Shown here: positions 46,675 to 55,844 of the stretch, piece after piece
Numbering within the stretch: position 1 is the stretch's first letter
Layout of the letters: every line of letters begins with the position of its first letter
Origin: an uncultured Lachnospiraceae bacterium
Lineage (GTDB): Bacteria; Bacillota_A; Clostridia; Lachnospirales; Lachnospiraceae
Reading direction: 5' to 3'
Length of the DNA: 64,000 nucleotides
Assembly: GCA_951801245.1 (NCBI GenBank)
Contig: CATOMC010000013.1
Location: 1-64,000 of the forward strand
Program-made: the position numbers and the translations under genes
Notes under the pieces: generated by a model
Told to the model about the DNA's origin: nothing
Seen by the model: the letters and a program-made list of their open reading frames with translations, nothing else
The model's database searches: none

Positions 46675-48185
46675 ATATCAAAGAAGCCAAGAATTATATC
46701 AAGGATACGGTTACCTTATATCTGAAAAAGGATGAAGAGGGGGAATATAGGATTCCGGTGGTCAGACAGCGTCCGGTGTTCCTGCTGGGGGCGCCCGGGA
46801 TCGGCAAGACGGCCATTATGGAACAGATTGCTCAGGAACTTGGCATCGCGCTGGTATCCTATTCCATGACCCATCATACCAGGCAGTCGGCGCTGGGGCT
46901 TCCTTTTATCACGCACAAGGAGTATGGGGGTGTCTCCTATGATGTGTCGGAGTATACCATGAGCGAGATCATCGCTTCCATTTATGATGTGATGGCGGCA
47001 AGCGGCATCAAAGAGGGCATCTTATTCTTAGACGAGATCAACTGCGTCTCGGAAACGCTTGCACCCTCTATGCTGCAATTTCTGCAGTATAAAGTGTTTG
47101 GCAGGCACAGTGTACCGGAGGGCTGGGTCATAGTGACGGCCGGCAATCCACCGGAGTATAATAAGTCCGTGCGGGAGTTTGATGTGGTGACCTTAGACAG
47201 GATGAAGATTCTGGAAGTGGAGGCCGAGTATGAGATTTGGCGGGAGTATGCCAAAGAAAGGGGCATCCACACGGCAATCCTAAACTATCTGGATATGAAG
47301 AAGGAAGACTTCTATCAGGTGGAGACAACGGTGCGGGGCAGAGATTACGTTACGGCCAGAGGCTGGGAGGATTTGTCGCAGATACTCCTTCTGTATGAAG
47401 AGGAGGGACTTGCCGTGGAGGAGACCCTGGTGGGACAGTATCTTCGCAGTGCCCGCGTGGCCAGGGAATTTACGGCTTATTATGATCTGTATCAAAAATA
47501 TCAGAACGATTACCGGGTGGAAGACATACTAACTGGAAGAGTCAACGAGCAGGTAAAAGATAAGGCAAGGAAAGCGGGATTCGATGAGCGCCTGTCCCTG
47601 ATGGGGATGCTGATCGACCAGATACAGCAGGAAATCCGGGAAAACATGCAGACGTCAGCGATGCTGCAGGAATTGATGAATCCTTTAAAGGCACTCAAGA
47701 CTAAGGCGCAGGAAGGCAGCGCTTTGGAGTTGGGAAATATGCTCAGGCAGCAGGTGCAGGCCAGACAGCAGACCTATGAGTCCCTGCTTGCGGCAGGGGC
47801 CCTGTCTTTGAAGGAAAAGAAGAAGAGTCGCGCTATCATCGGCTTTTTGCAGGAATGTGAGAAAATGCTCCTGATGGTGGATGCAGAAAGCGGTCAGGAT
47901 GCCTTTGGGCGGATCCGGGAAAAATTTGACGCACGGGTAGAACGGTACAAGCGGGAGACTGGGCAGGTACAAGAGAGGCTTCATTTTCTGTTTGCTTTTG
48001 TGGAAGATACGTTTGGCAGCGGGAATGAAATGCTGGTGCTTTTGACAGAATGCACCGTGCAGGCTGACTGTGCGGCGTTTATCAGTGCCTATGGCTGTGA
48101 AGAGTATACCAGGCATAACGAAGAGCTGATGCTGACGGAGAGAGGGGATGCGCTTCTTGGGCAGATACGGGAACTTGCGCTGTAG
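46671..48185 (+). CDS. MoxR-like AAA+ ATPase
   Basis: A 504-residue AAA+ protein. Walker A is GAPGIGKT (residues 40-47), Walker B GILFLDEINCV (about 117-127), then sensor 1 in WVIVTAGNPPEYN and an arginine-finger region SVREFDVVTLDRMK. These are MoxR/AAA_5 features. The rest (from about 230) is a long helical region with coiled-coil character and no known domain. Its start overlaps the VWA gene stop by four bases. The pair is followed by an LRR-type gene 75 bases on. Confidence 0.86.
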   Translation: MNIKEAKNYIKDTVTLYLKKDEEGEYRIPVVRQRPVFLLGAPGIGKTAIMEQIAQELGIALVSYSMTHHTRQSALGLPFITHKEYGGVSYDVSEYTMSEIIASIYDVMAASGIKEGILFLDEINCVSETLAPSMLQFLQYKVFGRHSVPEGWVIVTAGNPPEYNKSVREFDVVTLDRMKILEVEAEYEIWREYAKERGIHTAILNYLDMKKEDFYQVETTVRGRDYVTARGWEDLSQILLLYEEEGLAVEETLVGQYLRSARVAREFTAYYDLYQKYQNDYRVEDILTGRVNEQVKDKARKAGFDERLSLMGMLIDQIQQEIRENMQTSAMLQELMNPLKALKTKAQEGSALELGNMLRQQVQARQQTYESLLAAGALSLKEKKKSRAIIGFLQECEKMLLMVDAESGQDAFGRIREKFDARVERYKRETGQVQERLHFLFAFVEDTFGSGNEMLVLLTECTVQADCAAFISAYGCEEYTRHNEELMLTERGDALLGQIRELAL

Positions 48186-48260
48186 GAGACATGCGAAGAG
48201 CTGTTTGGCAGGACAGATGCTTCGGTTATCATTTGGCTTTCGGGAAGGTGATAGTATCAT

Positions 48261-49205
48261 ATGATCAGGAATCTGGAGACGCAGCAGGGAAGCCTGCAAT
48301 ATGAGATTGTTGAAAAGGCAGCAGTGATCACCGCTTACAGCGGCCGGGATGTGGAACTTGAGATGCCGGAAACGATAGAGGGCTTACCGGTGGTATGGAT
48401 TGGCAAGAAAGCCTTTCTGAGTAATAAAGTACTTCGTAAAATAACACTGCCACAGCACCTTGCGGGTATCGGTGACTGGGCTTTTGCTTATTGTGCGCGG
48501 CTTGAGCAGGTAACGCTTTCTTATCACCGGATCGAGATGGGGCAGGGGGTCTTTAAAGAATGCGGGCAGCTTATGCAGATAGAGAGCAGAAGGGATACCT
48601 TGCAAAAGACTGCAAAGGATACAGAAAATGGCACCTTTGACGAGGGCCGGGACAAAGATCTGGCCTGTTTGCTTGCGGCGGCGGTAAATCATCTGGATGC
48701 TTTTTATCTCTTTGATCTGGAAAACGTGGGGACCAAAGGCTGGCTTGCCGGGTGGGATGCGAGAGCCAGAACCCTGATGGACAAGCAGGACAGTGACGGA
48801 TTCTCCAAAATGCTTCTGTGCGGCGAGGAAGACTATGGCAGCAGGGAGAATGATCTGGGATATTATATGGAACAGAAGCGGCGCAGTAAAGTGCGGCTTG
48901 CCATGCTAAGGCTCATGCATGATTATGGGCTGGAAGAGAACATGCGAAAGAGCCTTAAAGAGTATCTACTTTCTCATATCAAAGGATGTGAAACGGAAGA
49001 GACCTGGCAGGTGGTGCTTGAAGAACATGGGGACGACAAGGCTTACTATGAGTTTCTGACGGATCTTGGCGGCGTGACGGAAAATAACTTCGCGGATATG
49101 ATGCAGGATATGGGACAGCAGCACACGGAGATGAAGGCGTATCTGATGCGGTATCATGAGAGGATTCGTGACAAAAAGGATGCTTTTTCTCAATTTTGTC
49201 TGTAA
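48261..49205 (+). CDS. Leucine-rich-repeat protein (LRR_5/BspA type), third member of the triad
   Basis: A 314-residue soluble protein with no signal peptide. Residues 20-110 contain LRR_5 (BspA-like) repeats (ELEMPETIEGLPVVWIGKKAFLSNKVLRKITLP, AGIGDWAFAYCARLEQVTLS). The rest is helical and charged, without known domains. BspA-type repeats are usually on secreted proteins; an intracellular one coupled to a MoxR/VWA pair suggests a substrate-recognition part. It ends just before the secG promoter. Function is not known. Confidence 0.75.
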   Translation: MIRNLETQQGSLQYEIVEKAAVITAYSGRDVELEMPETIEGLPVVWIGKKAFLSNKVLRKITLPQHLAGIGDWAFAYCARLEQVTLSYHRIEMGQGVFKECGQLMQIESRRDTLQKTAKDTENGTFDEGRDKDLACLLAAAVNHLDAFYLFDLENVGTKGWLAGWDARARTLMDKQDSDGFSKMLLCGEEDYGSRENDLGYYMEQKRRSKVRLAMLRLMHDYGLEENMRKSLKEYLLSHIKGCETEETWQVVLEEHGDDKAYYEFLTDLGGVTENNFADMMQDMGQQHTEMKAYLMRYHERIRDKKDAFSQFCL

Positions 49206-49232
49206 ATGCCGGTGAGATTATAAATCTGGGAC

Positions 49233-49261
49233 TTGCATATGGAAGCATTCTATGGTATGAT
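49233..49261 (+). promoter_or_regulatory. Sigma-A promoter of secG
   Basis: TTGCAT (49233-49238), 17 bases, TATGAT (49256-49261); the start codon is 30 bases after the -10. Confidence 0.75.
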
Positions 49262-49291
49262 AGCGACTGTATGATATTAGGAGGTGTAGAG

Positions 49292-49531
49292 ATGGGAGCA
49301 CTTAGAATCGTATTGACGATCGTATATATTCTTATATGTGTGGCGCTTGTTGTCCTGGTACTGATGCAGGAAGGCAAGACAGCCGGCCTTGGCGCGGTGA
49401 GCGGTGCAGCCGAAACCTATTGGGGTAAGAACAAAGGACGTTCCATGGAGGGCAAACTGGTCAAAATCACGACGGGTCTTGCAGTTGGTTTCATGGTATT
49501 GGCAGTTGTCCTGAACCTGACCTTGTTTTAG
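49292..49531 (+). CDS. secG: Preprotein translocase subunit SecG
   Basis: A 79-residue SecG, the small membrane subunit of the SecYEG channel. Two membrane helices (IVLTIVYILICVALVVLVLMQ and GLAVGFMVLAVVLNLTLF) flank the conserved GKTAGLGAVSGAAETYWGKNKGRS loop. Start ATG 49292 follows GGAGG at 49280-49284. The order secG-rnr-smpB-ssrA is conserved in Firmicutes. Confidence 0.96.
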   Translation: MGALRIVLTIVYILICVALVVLVLMQEGKTAGLGAVSGAAETYWGKNKGRSMEGKLVKITTGLAVGFMVLAVVLNLTLF

Positions 49532-49538
49532 ACGGACG

Positions 49539-49567
49539 AAAGCACTCTTGCAGAAGGGTGCTTTTTT
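49539..49567 (+). terminator. Terminator-like hairpin after secG
   Basis: AAAGCACTCT (49539-49548) pairs with AGGGTGCTTT (49555-49564), one G-U, followed by T to 49567. The rnr start is only 29 bases further, so read-through or attenuation is likely. Confidence 0.75.
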
Positions 49568-49595
49568 GATGAAAAAAGTTTGAATGGGAGAGAAA

Positions 49596-51734
49596 ATGTT
49601 TAAGTTTGATGAAAAGACCGAGAATCGCAAAAAGCTGATATGCGAACTGGTGGCAGAGGATGCGTATGTGCCCATGAAGGAGAAAGAACTGGCGGCCTTT
49701 TTGCAGGTACAAAAGGAAGACAGGCAGGCTTTGCGGGAAGTTTTACAAGAGCTCCTGGGGGAGGGCAGACTGCAGGTAAACAGGCAGGGCAGATACAGTA
49801 AACCCGACGAAGAGAAACCGGTAGGCACTTTTATTGCCAATGCCAGAGGGTTTGGATTCGTGGAGGTTGAGGGGAGAGAGGATGACCTCTTCGTGCCGGA
49901 AGATCAGACAAACGGCGCTTTTCATCTGGACAAAGTGCAGGTGGTGCTGCTGCAGGGATCCCATGGGAAAAGGCAGGAAGCGGCGGTGTTTCGGATACTG
50001 GAGAGAGGTACGAAGCAGGTGGTGGGCACCTATGAGCAGTCAGAGCATTTCGGCTTTGTGATTCCGGACAATACCAGGATTGGCCGGGACATCTTTGTGC
50101 CTATGGAGCGTTCCAAAGGGGCAGTCAACGGCCATAAAGTGGTGGTGGAACTCACTTCTTACGGGGACGGGACCCATAAACCGGAGGGCCGGGTGGTAGA
50201 GATCCTGGGGCATGTGAATGATCCCGGCGTGGATATTATGTCCATCGTGCGGGGCTATGAACTGCCGGTGGAGTTTGGCGAGAAGGTCTTAAACCAGGCG
50301 GCCAGGGTGCCGGATACGGTGCAGGAAGCCGACAAGAAGGGCAGGCTGGACCTAAGAGACTTACAGATGGTGACCATAGATGGGGAAGACGCCAAGGATC
50401 TGGATGATGCTGTGAGCCTTCATGTGGATGAAAAGGGGCTTTATCATCTGGGCGTCCATATCGCGGACGTGACCAATTATGTGCAGGAAAACTCAGCTCT
50501 GGACTGGGAAGCCCTGACAAGAGGCACCAGTGTATATCTGGTAGACCGTGTGATCCCCATGCTGCCCCATAAGCTCTCCAACGGAATCTGTTCTCTGAAT
50601 GAGGGCGTGGAGCGGCTGGCCTTAAGCTGTCTGATGACTATAGATGAGAAAGGCGATGTGCGGGATTATCAGATCGCAGAAAGTGTTATCTGTGTAGACC
50701 GCAGGATGACATACACCAGTGTGAAGAAGATACTGGAAGACAAAGACGAGGACGAAATCGCAGTATACAAAGAACTGGTACCCATGTTTGAGCAGATGGC
50801 ACAGTTGGCATCTGTTTTAAGAAAAAGGAGGCATCAGAGAGGATCCATCGACTTTGATTTTGCGGAGAGCAAGATTTTGTTAGACGAAAACGGGCACCCG
50901 ACAGAAATTAAACCTTATGAGAGGAATACAGCCACCAAACTGATCGAAGACTTTATGCTGGCTGCTAATGAGACAGTGGCCCAGCACTTTTTCTGGCTGG
51001 ATATCCCCTTTGTGTACCGGACCCATGAGAAGCCGGATCCGGAGAAAATCATGAAGCTTTCGACTTTCATCAGGAATTTCGGGTATCATATCAAGCTTTC
51101 CGGGGAGGAGATATACCCCAAAGAACTGCAGAAGCTGCTTGGCAGGATAGAGGATACGGATGAGGAGACTTTGATCAGCCGGTTGACGCTCAGAAGCATG
51201 AAACGGGCCAAATATACGGTAGAGTGTTCGGGACATTTTGGCCTGGCGTGCCAGTATTACTGCCATTTTACCTCTCCCATCAGGCGTTATCCGGATCTGC
51301 AGATTCACCGGATCATCAAGGAGCAGTTGAGGGGACGCTTGCAGGAAGACCGCTTAAAGCATTACGAAGAGAAACTGCCGGAAGTGGCAAAACATTCTTC
51401 CAAAATGGAGCGGCGTGCGGAAGAGGCAGAGCGGGAGACCGATAAACTCAAGAAAGCAGAGTATATGGAAAAGCGGATTGGAGAGACCTACGAGGGAGTC
51501 ATATCCGGCATAACCCAGTGGGGGATTTACGTGGAACTTCCCAATACCATAGAAGGGCTGCTCCATGTGGCCGCATTGCCGGGAGACTTCTATGTCTATG
51601 ATGAAAACACGTATGAGATGATCGGCCGGGAGACAGGCACAGTATATAAACTGGGACAGAAGCTTACCGTCCGGGTCCGGGGCGTGGACAGCGTGTTAAA
51701 GACCATAGAGTTTGAGATTCCCTGGGAAGAATAG
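49596..51734 (+). CDS. rnr: Ribonuclease R
   Basis: A 712-residue 3'-5' exoribonuclease of the RNB family that degrades structured RNA and works with tmRNA on faulty messages. Order: N-terminal helix-turn-helix; two cold-shock domains ([33 protein letters not shown]); the RNB domain with [17 protein letters not shown], where the Asp cluster binds Mg, and AARATYS-like [11 protein letters not shown] equivalent ([16 protein letters not shown]); and a C-terminal S1 domain ([18 protein letters not shown]). ATG 49596 is preferred because GGGAGAG precedes it. smpB follows after 16 bases. Confidence 0.96.
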   Translation: MFKFDEKTENRKKLICELVAEDAYVPMKEKELAAFLQVQKEDRQALREVLQELLGEGRLQVNRQGRYSKPDEEKPVGTFIANARGFGFVEVEGREDDLFVPEDQTNGAFHLDKVQVVLLQGSHGKRQEAAVFRILERGTKQVVGTYEQSEHFGFVIPDNTRIGRDIFVPMERSKGAVNGHKVVVELTSYGDGTHKPEGRVVEILGHVNDPGVDIMSIVRGYELPVEFGEKVLNQAARVPDTVQEADKKGRLDLRDLQMVTIDGEDAKDLDDAVSLHVDEKGLYHLGVHIADVTNYVQENSALDWEALTRGTSVYLVDRVIPMLPHKLSNGICSLNEGVERLALSCLMTIDEKGDVRDYQIAESVICVDRRMTYTSVKKILEDKDEDEIAVYKELVPMFEQMAQLASVLRKRRHQRGSIDFDFAESKILLDENGHPTEIKPYERNTATKLIEDFMLAANETVAQHFFWLDIPFVYRTHEKPDPEKIMKLSTFIRNFGYHIKLSGEEIYPKELQKLLGRIEDTDEETLISRLTLRSMKRAKYTVECSGHFGLACQYYCHFTSPIRRYPDLQIHRIIKEQLRGRLQEDRLKHYEEKLPEVAKHSSKMERRAEEAERETDKLKKAEYMEKRIGETYEGVISGITQWGIYVELPNTIEGLLHVAALPGDFYVYDENTYEMIGRETGTVYKLGQKLTVRVRGVDSVLKTIEFEIPWEE

Positions 51735-51750
51735 AAAGGCAGGTGTCAGT

Positions 51751-52215
51751 ATGGCGAAAGAAGCGATGAAACTGGTTGCCAATAACAAGAAGGCATATCA
51801 TGACTTTTTTATCGAGGAGAAGTACGAGGCGGGGATCGCCCTGCACGGCACAGAAGTCAAGTCTCTGCGCCTTGGCAAGTGCAGTATCAAGGAGGCTTTC
51901 GTGCGGATTGAGAACGGAGAGGCCTTTGTTTACGGCATGAACGTGAGTCCCTATGAAAAGGGCAATATTTTCAACAAGGATCCTCTGCGGGTTCGAAAAC
52001 TCCTTCTGCATAAGGGGGAGATCTATAAACTGGACAGTAAGATGGCGCAGCAGGGGTATACGATCGTGCCTTTGCAGGTATACTTTAAAGAAGGCAGGGC
52101 CAAAGTGGAGATCGGTCTGGCCAAGGGTAAGAAACTGTACGACAAGCGGCAGGATATCGCGAAGAAAGATATGCGCAGAGAGCATGAGAGGGAGTTTAAG
52201 ATTAAGAATCTTTAG
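51751..52215 (+). CDS. smpB: SsrA-binding protein SmpB
   Basis: A 154-residue SmpB that brings tmRNA to stalled ribosomes. Features: [44 protein letters not shown], and the basic C-terminal tail [24 protein letters not shown], which reaches into the mRNA channel. Start ATG 51751 ([14 protein letters not shown]) with AGGCAGGTG upstream. It lies directly before ssrA, its RNA partner. Confidence 0.97.
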   Translation: MAKEAMKLVANNKKAYHDFFIEEKYEAGIALHGTEVKSLRLGKCSIKEAFVRIENGEAFVYGMNVSPYEKGNIFNKDPLRVRKLLLHKGEIYKLDSKMAQQGYTIVPLQVYFKEGRAKVEIGLAKGKKLYDKRQDIAKKDMRREHEREFKIKNL

Positions 52216-52217
52216 AC

Positions 52218-52247
52218 TTGAAGATGGAAGAGAGGATGTGGTATACT
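52218..52247 (+). promoter_or_regulatory. Promoter of ssrA
   Basis: TTGAAG (52218-52223), 18 bases, TATACT (52242-52247). Predicted start is about 45 bases before the mature tmRNA end, leaving a short 5' part to be removed by RNase P. Confidence 0.7.
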
Positions 52248-52297
52248 TTTCGTAAGGAAAAACAGGGTGCTGTTTTGATCTAAGTTATCATTTATAA

Positions 52298-52647
52298 GGG
52301 CCAGTCAAGGTTTCGACAGGGGTCTTGCAGCTGGAGAAGCTATCCGCAGGCTGATGCGTTAAATCGCGAATCTAAATATAAACGCTGAAGATAATTTAGC
52401 ATACGCTGCCTAATGGCAGCTGTCCGCCTTAGTGCACCTACACATTAAGAACCGGGCATCGACTATGTAGGAAACGACGCAGGGGACGCCACTATCCTGC
52501 GGGCGTATCAGGGGCTACTAAACCCGCCGGGGTGTCTGTTTCCTGACGGGGGAGGGAATGAGGAGTCATCCGCAATGACAGACTATGATAGTAGAAGGAC
52601 AGGGAATGGGCTTTTGGACACGGGTTCGACTCCCGTCTGGTCCATCA
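52298..52647 (+). ncRNA. ssrA: Transfer-messenger RNA (tmRNA)
   Basis: The 5' end GGGCCAGTCAAGGTTTCGAC and the 3' end (GGGTTCGACTCCCGTCTGGTCC) form the tRNA-like part; GGGCCAG pairs with CTGGTCC (one G-U) as the acceptor stem. The tag frame 52366-52413 encodes ANLNINAEDNLAYAA then TAA. The stretch after the acceptor arm is ATCA, so the CCA end is not fully encoded and must be added. The peptide tag directs stalled products to proteolysis. smpB is directly upstream. Confidence 0.96.
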
Positions 52648-52651
52648 GGAT

Positions 52652-52695
52652 AAGTTCTTAAAAAGTCAGGCATTGGCTTTTAAGAACTTTTCTTT
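52652..52695 (+). terminator. Terminator after ssrA
   Basis: AAGTTCTTAAAA (52652-52663) pairs with TTTTAAGAACTT (52678-52689) and a T-rich run follows. Confidence 0.85.
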
Positions 52696-52740
52696 TGGCT
52701 GGAAAAGCGGTGCTACAATTTTCTGGACACATCTTCTGTT

Positions 52741-52769
52741 TTGCTGTAAAATATATAAATATATATCAT
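52741..52769 (+). promoter_or_regulatory. Candidate promoter of the second chemoreceptor
   Basis: TTGCTG (52741-52746), 17 bases, TATCAT (52764-52769), 22 bases before the start codon; spacer very AT-rich. Confidence 0.55.
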
Positions 52770-52790
52770 AATACATAGAGGGGGAAGCGT

Positions 52791-54518
52791 ATGGCACAGC
52801 AAGCAAGTAAAACGAACATAAATGGCGATAAGGCAGGTTTCCTGCATTCTGTCAGGACAAAGATTGTGGGTGCCATGGTACTGGCTATGGTGATCTTGTC
52901 GATCTGTCTTTCGGTAGTTCTGATCAGGAATCTGAGAATCCCTCTGATGGAATTAAATCAATGCTACCTGTATGATCTGGCAGTTGCTTATGGCAGCAAT
53001 GTGGAAACGGCGATAGAGGTACAAGGATATGATACGGCCACGACCTATGCGAATCTGACAGATTTGCTTGGTGAAGTGGGATTAAGAGGCGTGGAGTCCA
53101 GTTATGGATATCTGGTTTCAGAAGATGGTACGATGCTTTATCATCCAACGAAGGACAAAATTGGGAAGCCTGTGGAAAATGAAGTCGTAAAAGGACTGAT
53201 AGGACAGTTGAAGACGGGTGCCGTGCCAAAGCCCAATGTGGTAGAGTATGAGTTTAATGGTGCCATGAAATATGCGTCTTATTATATTACGGGGCAGGGA
53301 CACTGCATCCTGGTGGTGTCTGCGGATAAAGATGAACTGATGGAGACCGTAAACAGGGCAACTTTGATCGGTGTGTGCTGTACGACGATTACGGTGATTC
53401 TTGCCAGCATCATAGCATTTTTGTTTATCAGTAAGATTGTGAATCCGATCATCAAAGTGACGAAGATTATCGGCCGTCTGGCGCATATGGACTTCACGGA
53501 AATCGAGGGGCAGGAGAAACTGACGGCCAGGAAGGATGAAACCGGACAGATGAGCCGGGCAGTGGCAGAACTGCGAAGCCAGCTTGTCAATGTGGTGTCC
53601 GATCTGCAGGAGCAGAGCGAACAGCTTTTTGCGGCATCGGATTCCCTGAATACCAATGCATCGGAGACCGCGACAACGGTAGAACAGGTGGAGAAAGCAG
53701 TATCGGAAATTGCTGACGGGGCATCTTCCCAGGCAGGCGAGACGCAGAAGGCTACGGAGAACGTTATTCTGATGGGTAACATGGTGGAAGAGACCACGCA
53801 GGAAGTAGATGAGTTGATCGACAATGCCAATGAGATGAGAAAGTCCGGCGAGGAGGCATTTGCCACACTGACAGCGCTTGAGAAGATCAATGACCAGGCA
53901 AAAGCAGCCATTGACGTTATTTATGAACAGACCAATACGACCAATGAATCGGCCATGAAGATCAGGGAGGCAACGACGCTGATCACTTCGATCGCCGAGG
54001 AGACGAACCTTCTGTCTCTCAATGCAAGTATCGAGGCGGCCAGAGCAGGAGATCAGGGCAGAGGGTTCGCGGTGGTGGCAAGCCAGATTCAGAAGCTTGC
54101 AGAGCAGTCCAATGATTCGGCAAGACAGATCGAGAATATCATAGATTCCCTGATCAATGATTCCCAGAAGTCCGTAGCTACCATGGAAGATGTGAAGAAG
54201 ATCATGAACAGCCAGAATGAAAGTGTAGGACGTACCAATGAGATCTTTGTTCAGGTGCAGGATGGTATCACAGGTTCCATGGATGGGATCACCCGGATTG
54301 CGGATAAGACAAAGAAGCTTGATGATGCCAGAGTGAATGTGGTGGATGTGGTGCAGAATCTGACAGCGATTGCGCAGGAGAATGCGGCGAGTGCACAGGA
54401 GACGTCTGCATCTGTCACGCAAGTAAGCAGTATTGTGTATAATATTTCTGAAAATGCAACGCAGCTTAAAAATATTGCAAACCGCTTAGAGCAGAATATG
54501 AATATCTTTAAAATCTGA
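52791..54518 (+). CDS. Methyl-accepting chemotaxis protein with single-Cache-like sensor
   Basis: A 575-residue chemoreceptor. Membrane helix 1 at about 23-45, an outer Cache-like domain to about 185 ([28 protein letters not shown] is typical), helix 2 at about 191-214, HAMP, and a signalling domain with tip [31 protein letters not shown] near residue 400. Its sensor is shorter than that of the receptor at 25151 and is unrelated in detail. GGGGGAAG precedes the start. It is followed closely by a small unknown membrane protein and a regulator gene. Confidence 0.93.
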   Translation: MAQQASKTNINGDKAGFLHSVRTKIVGAMVLAMVILSICLSVVLIRNLRIPLMELNQCYLYDLAVAYGSNVETAIEVQGYDTATTYANLTDLLGEVGLRGVESSYGYLVSEDGTMLYHPTKDKIGKPVENEVVKGLIGQLKTGAVPKPNVVEYEFNGAMKYASYYITGQGHCILVVSADKDELMETVNRATLIGVCCTTITVILASIIAFLFISKIVNPIIKVTKIIGRLAHMDFTEIEGQEKLTARKDETGQMSRAVAELRSQLVNVVSDLQEQSEQLFAASDSLNTNASETATTVEQVEKAVSEIADGASSQAGETQKATENVILMGNMVEETTQEVDELIDNANEMRKSGEEAFATLTALEKINDQAKAAIDVIYEQTNTTNESAMKIREATTLITSIAEETNLLSLNASIEAARAGDQGRGFAVVASQIQKLAEQSNDSARQIENIIDSLINDSQKSVATMEDVKKIMNSQNESVGRTNEIFVQVQDGITGSMDGITRIADKTKKLDDARVNVVDVVQNLTAIAQENAASAQETSASVTQVSSIVYNISENATQLKNIANRLEQNMNIFKI

Positions 54519-54535
54519 CGAAACGGGAGAATAGG

Positions 54536-55099
54536 ATGGACAAGAACGAAGACGAATTGATCGTGGGCGGGTATCGGTTTGCGACGATAGCGGATGCGGA
54601 GACTGCCAGAATGGAAGAAAAGAAGGTGGATAATCTGGAGCGTAACCTGGATTACCGCCAGCCGCAGAATGTGCTGCTTGTCTATAACAGAGCGCTTGAT
54701 AATAAAGTGTTTCTGACACCGATTGGGTTTGCCTACCTGCAGAGGATGCAGAGGGAGATGATAAAATGGGGGGTTCCGGCGGATAAGATCCGTCCGGTCC
54801 CTCTTTATGGTACATTCAGCAATAAGACAGAGAAGAACAGTTCTATCAGAAAGAGTATCGCAGCCAGACACCCGAAAATAGAGTATCGGGGCAGGTTTAT
54901 CACGTCGGTTCTGATCAATGTTATTCTGGTACTTTTGATTGCCGCGATGGTGGCAATTTCCTGGCGCAGTGATATGCCCAATATGATTAATTACCGCAGA
55001 GCCGTGGTAGATGAGTATTCCCAGTGGGAACAGGAACTTACGGAACGTGAGAACGCCTTGCGGGAGGCGGAAAGAGCGCTTGACAATAGTACGCGGTAA
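54536..55099 (+). CDS. Hypothetical single-pass membrane protein
   Basis: A 187-residue protein I do not recognise. Residues 1-110 are soluble and charged (YRFATIADAETARMEEKKVDNLERNL, VLLVYNRALDNKVFLTPIGFAYLQRMQ); a membrane helix at about 121-143 (FITSVLINVILVLLIAAMVAISW); and a C-terminal coiled coil (SQWEQELTERENALREAERAL). It starts 17 bases after the chemoreceptor gene and ends 24 bases before a response regulator gene, so all three are likely co-transcribed. Confidence 0.8.
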   Translation: MDKNEDELIVGGYRFATIADAETARMEEKKVDNLERNLDYRQPQNVLLVYNRALDNKVFLTPIGFAYLQRMQREMIKWGVPADKIRPVPLYGTFSNKTEKNSSIRKSIAARHPKIEYRGRFITSVLINVILVLLIAAMVAISWRSDMPNMINYRRAVVDEYSQWEQELTERENALREAERALDNSTR

Positions 55100-55123
55100 A
55101 CAGCGGGGAAAGGCAGAAAGTGT

Positions 55124-55801
55124 ATGGATAGATTGAAAATCCTGGTGGTGGATGATGAGAGCCGTATGCGAAAGCTGGTCAGGGATTTCCTGGTAAAGAG
55201 TAATTATGAAGTGGTTGAGGCGGAGGATGGAGAAGCGGCTCTTGACATCTTCTTTGAATCGAATGATATCGCTTTGGTGATTCTTGACGTGATGATGCCT
55301 AAGATGGATGGCTGGCAGGTCTGTAAGGAAATCCGGGAATATTCCAAAGTTCCCATCATTATGCTGACAGCCAAGTCGGATGAGAGGGATGAATTGCTGG
55401 GATTTGAGATGGGGGTTGATGAGTATATTTCCAAGCCTTTCAGCCCGAAGATATTGGTAGCCCGGGTGGAAGCGATTTTAAGACGGGTTAATCAGATCAG
55501 TGCCGATAAGCTTTTGGAAGCAGGTGGTATCCGGGTTGACAAAGCGGCACACAGTGTGACGGTAGACGGTCAGGCGGTAGAATTAAGCTATAAGGAATTT
55601 GAATTACTGTCCTACTTTATGGAAAATGAAGGGATAGCGTTATCCAGAGAAAAAATATTGAACAGCGTTTGGAATTATGATTACTTTGGAGATGCCAGGA
55701 CAATTGACACTCATGTGAAGAAACTTCGCAGTAAAATGGGTACCAAAGGGGATTTGATCAAGACGATCTGGGGAATGGGCTACAAATTTGAAGTAGAATA
55801 A
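55124..55801 (+). CDS. OmpR/PhoB-family response regulator
   Basis: A 225-residue regulator: receiver domain (1-115) with LVVDDESRMRKLV, phosphorylation site Asp55 in LVILDVMMPKMDG, Thr in IIMLTAKSD and Lys in YISKPFSPK; and a winged-helix DNA-binding domain (130-225) with ELSYKEFELLSYFMENEGIALSREKILNSVWNYDY. The gene after it is a hybrid kinase with its own receivers rather than a usual membrane sensor, so its partner kinase is uncertain. Ribosome site GGGGAAAGG. Confidence 0.93.
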   Translation: MDRLKILVVDDESRMRKLVRDFLVKSNYEVVEAEDGEAALDIFFESNDIALVILDVMMPKMDGWQVCKEIREYSKVPIIMLTAKSDERDELLGFEMGVDEYISKPFSPKILVARVEAILRRVNQISADKLLEAGGIRVDKAAHSVTVDGQAVELSYKEFELLSYFMENEGIALSREKILNSVWNYDYFGDARTIDTHVKKLRSKMGTKGDLIKTIWGMGYKFEVE

Positions 55802-55844
55802 GATAAGTTGTCTCAGAAAGACGTGCAGGTGGGAGGTATATAAA

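Noticed and set aside
49539..49595. Possible attenuation switch between secG and rnr
   Set aside because: Only one simple hairpin is present; no alternative pairing or leader frame is seen, so it is listed merely as a terminator-like hairpin.
53118..54422. 434-codon minus-strand open frame opposite the second chemoreceptor
   Set aside because: The plus strand carries a complete chemoreceptor; the reverse frame encodes Cys/His/Arg/Leu-rich sequence with no domain.
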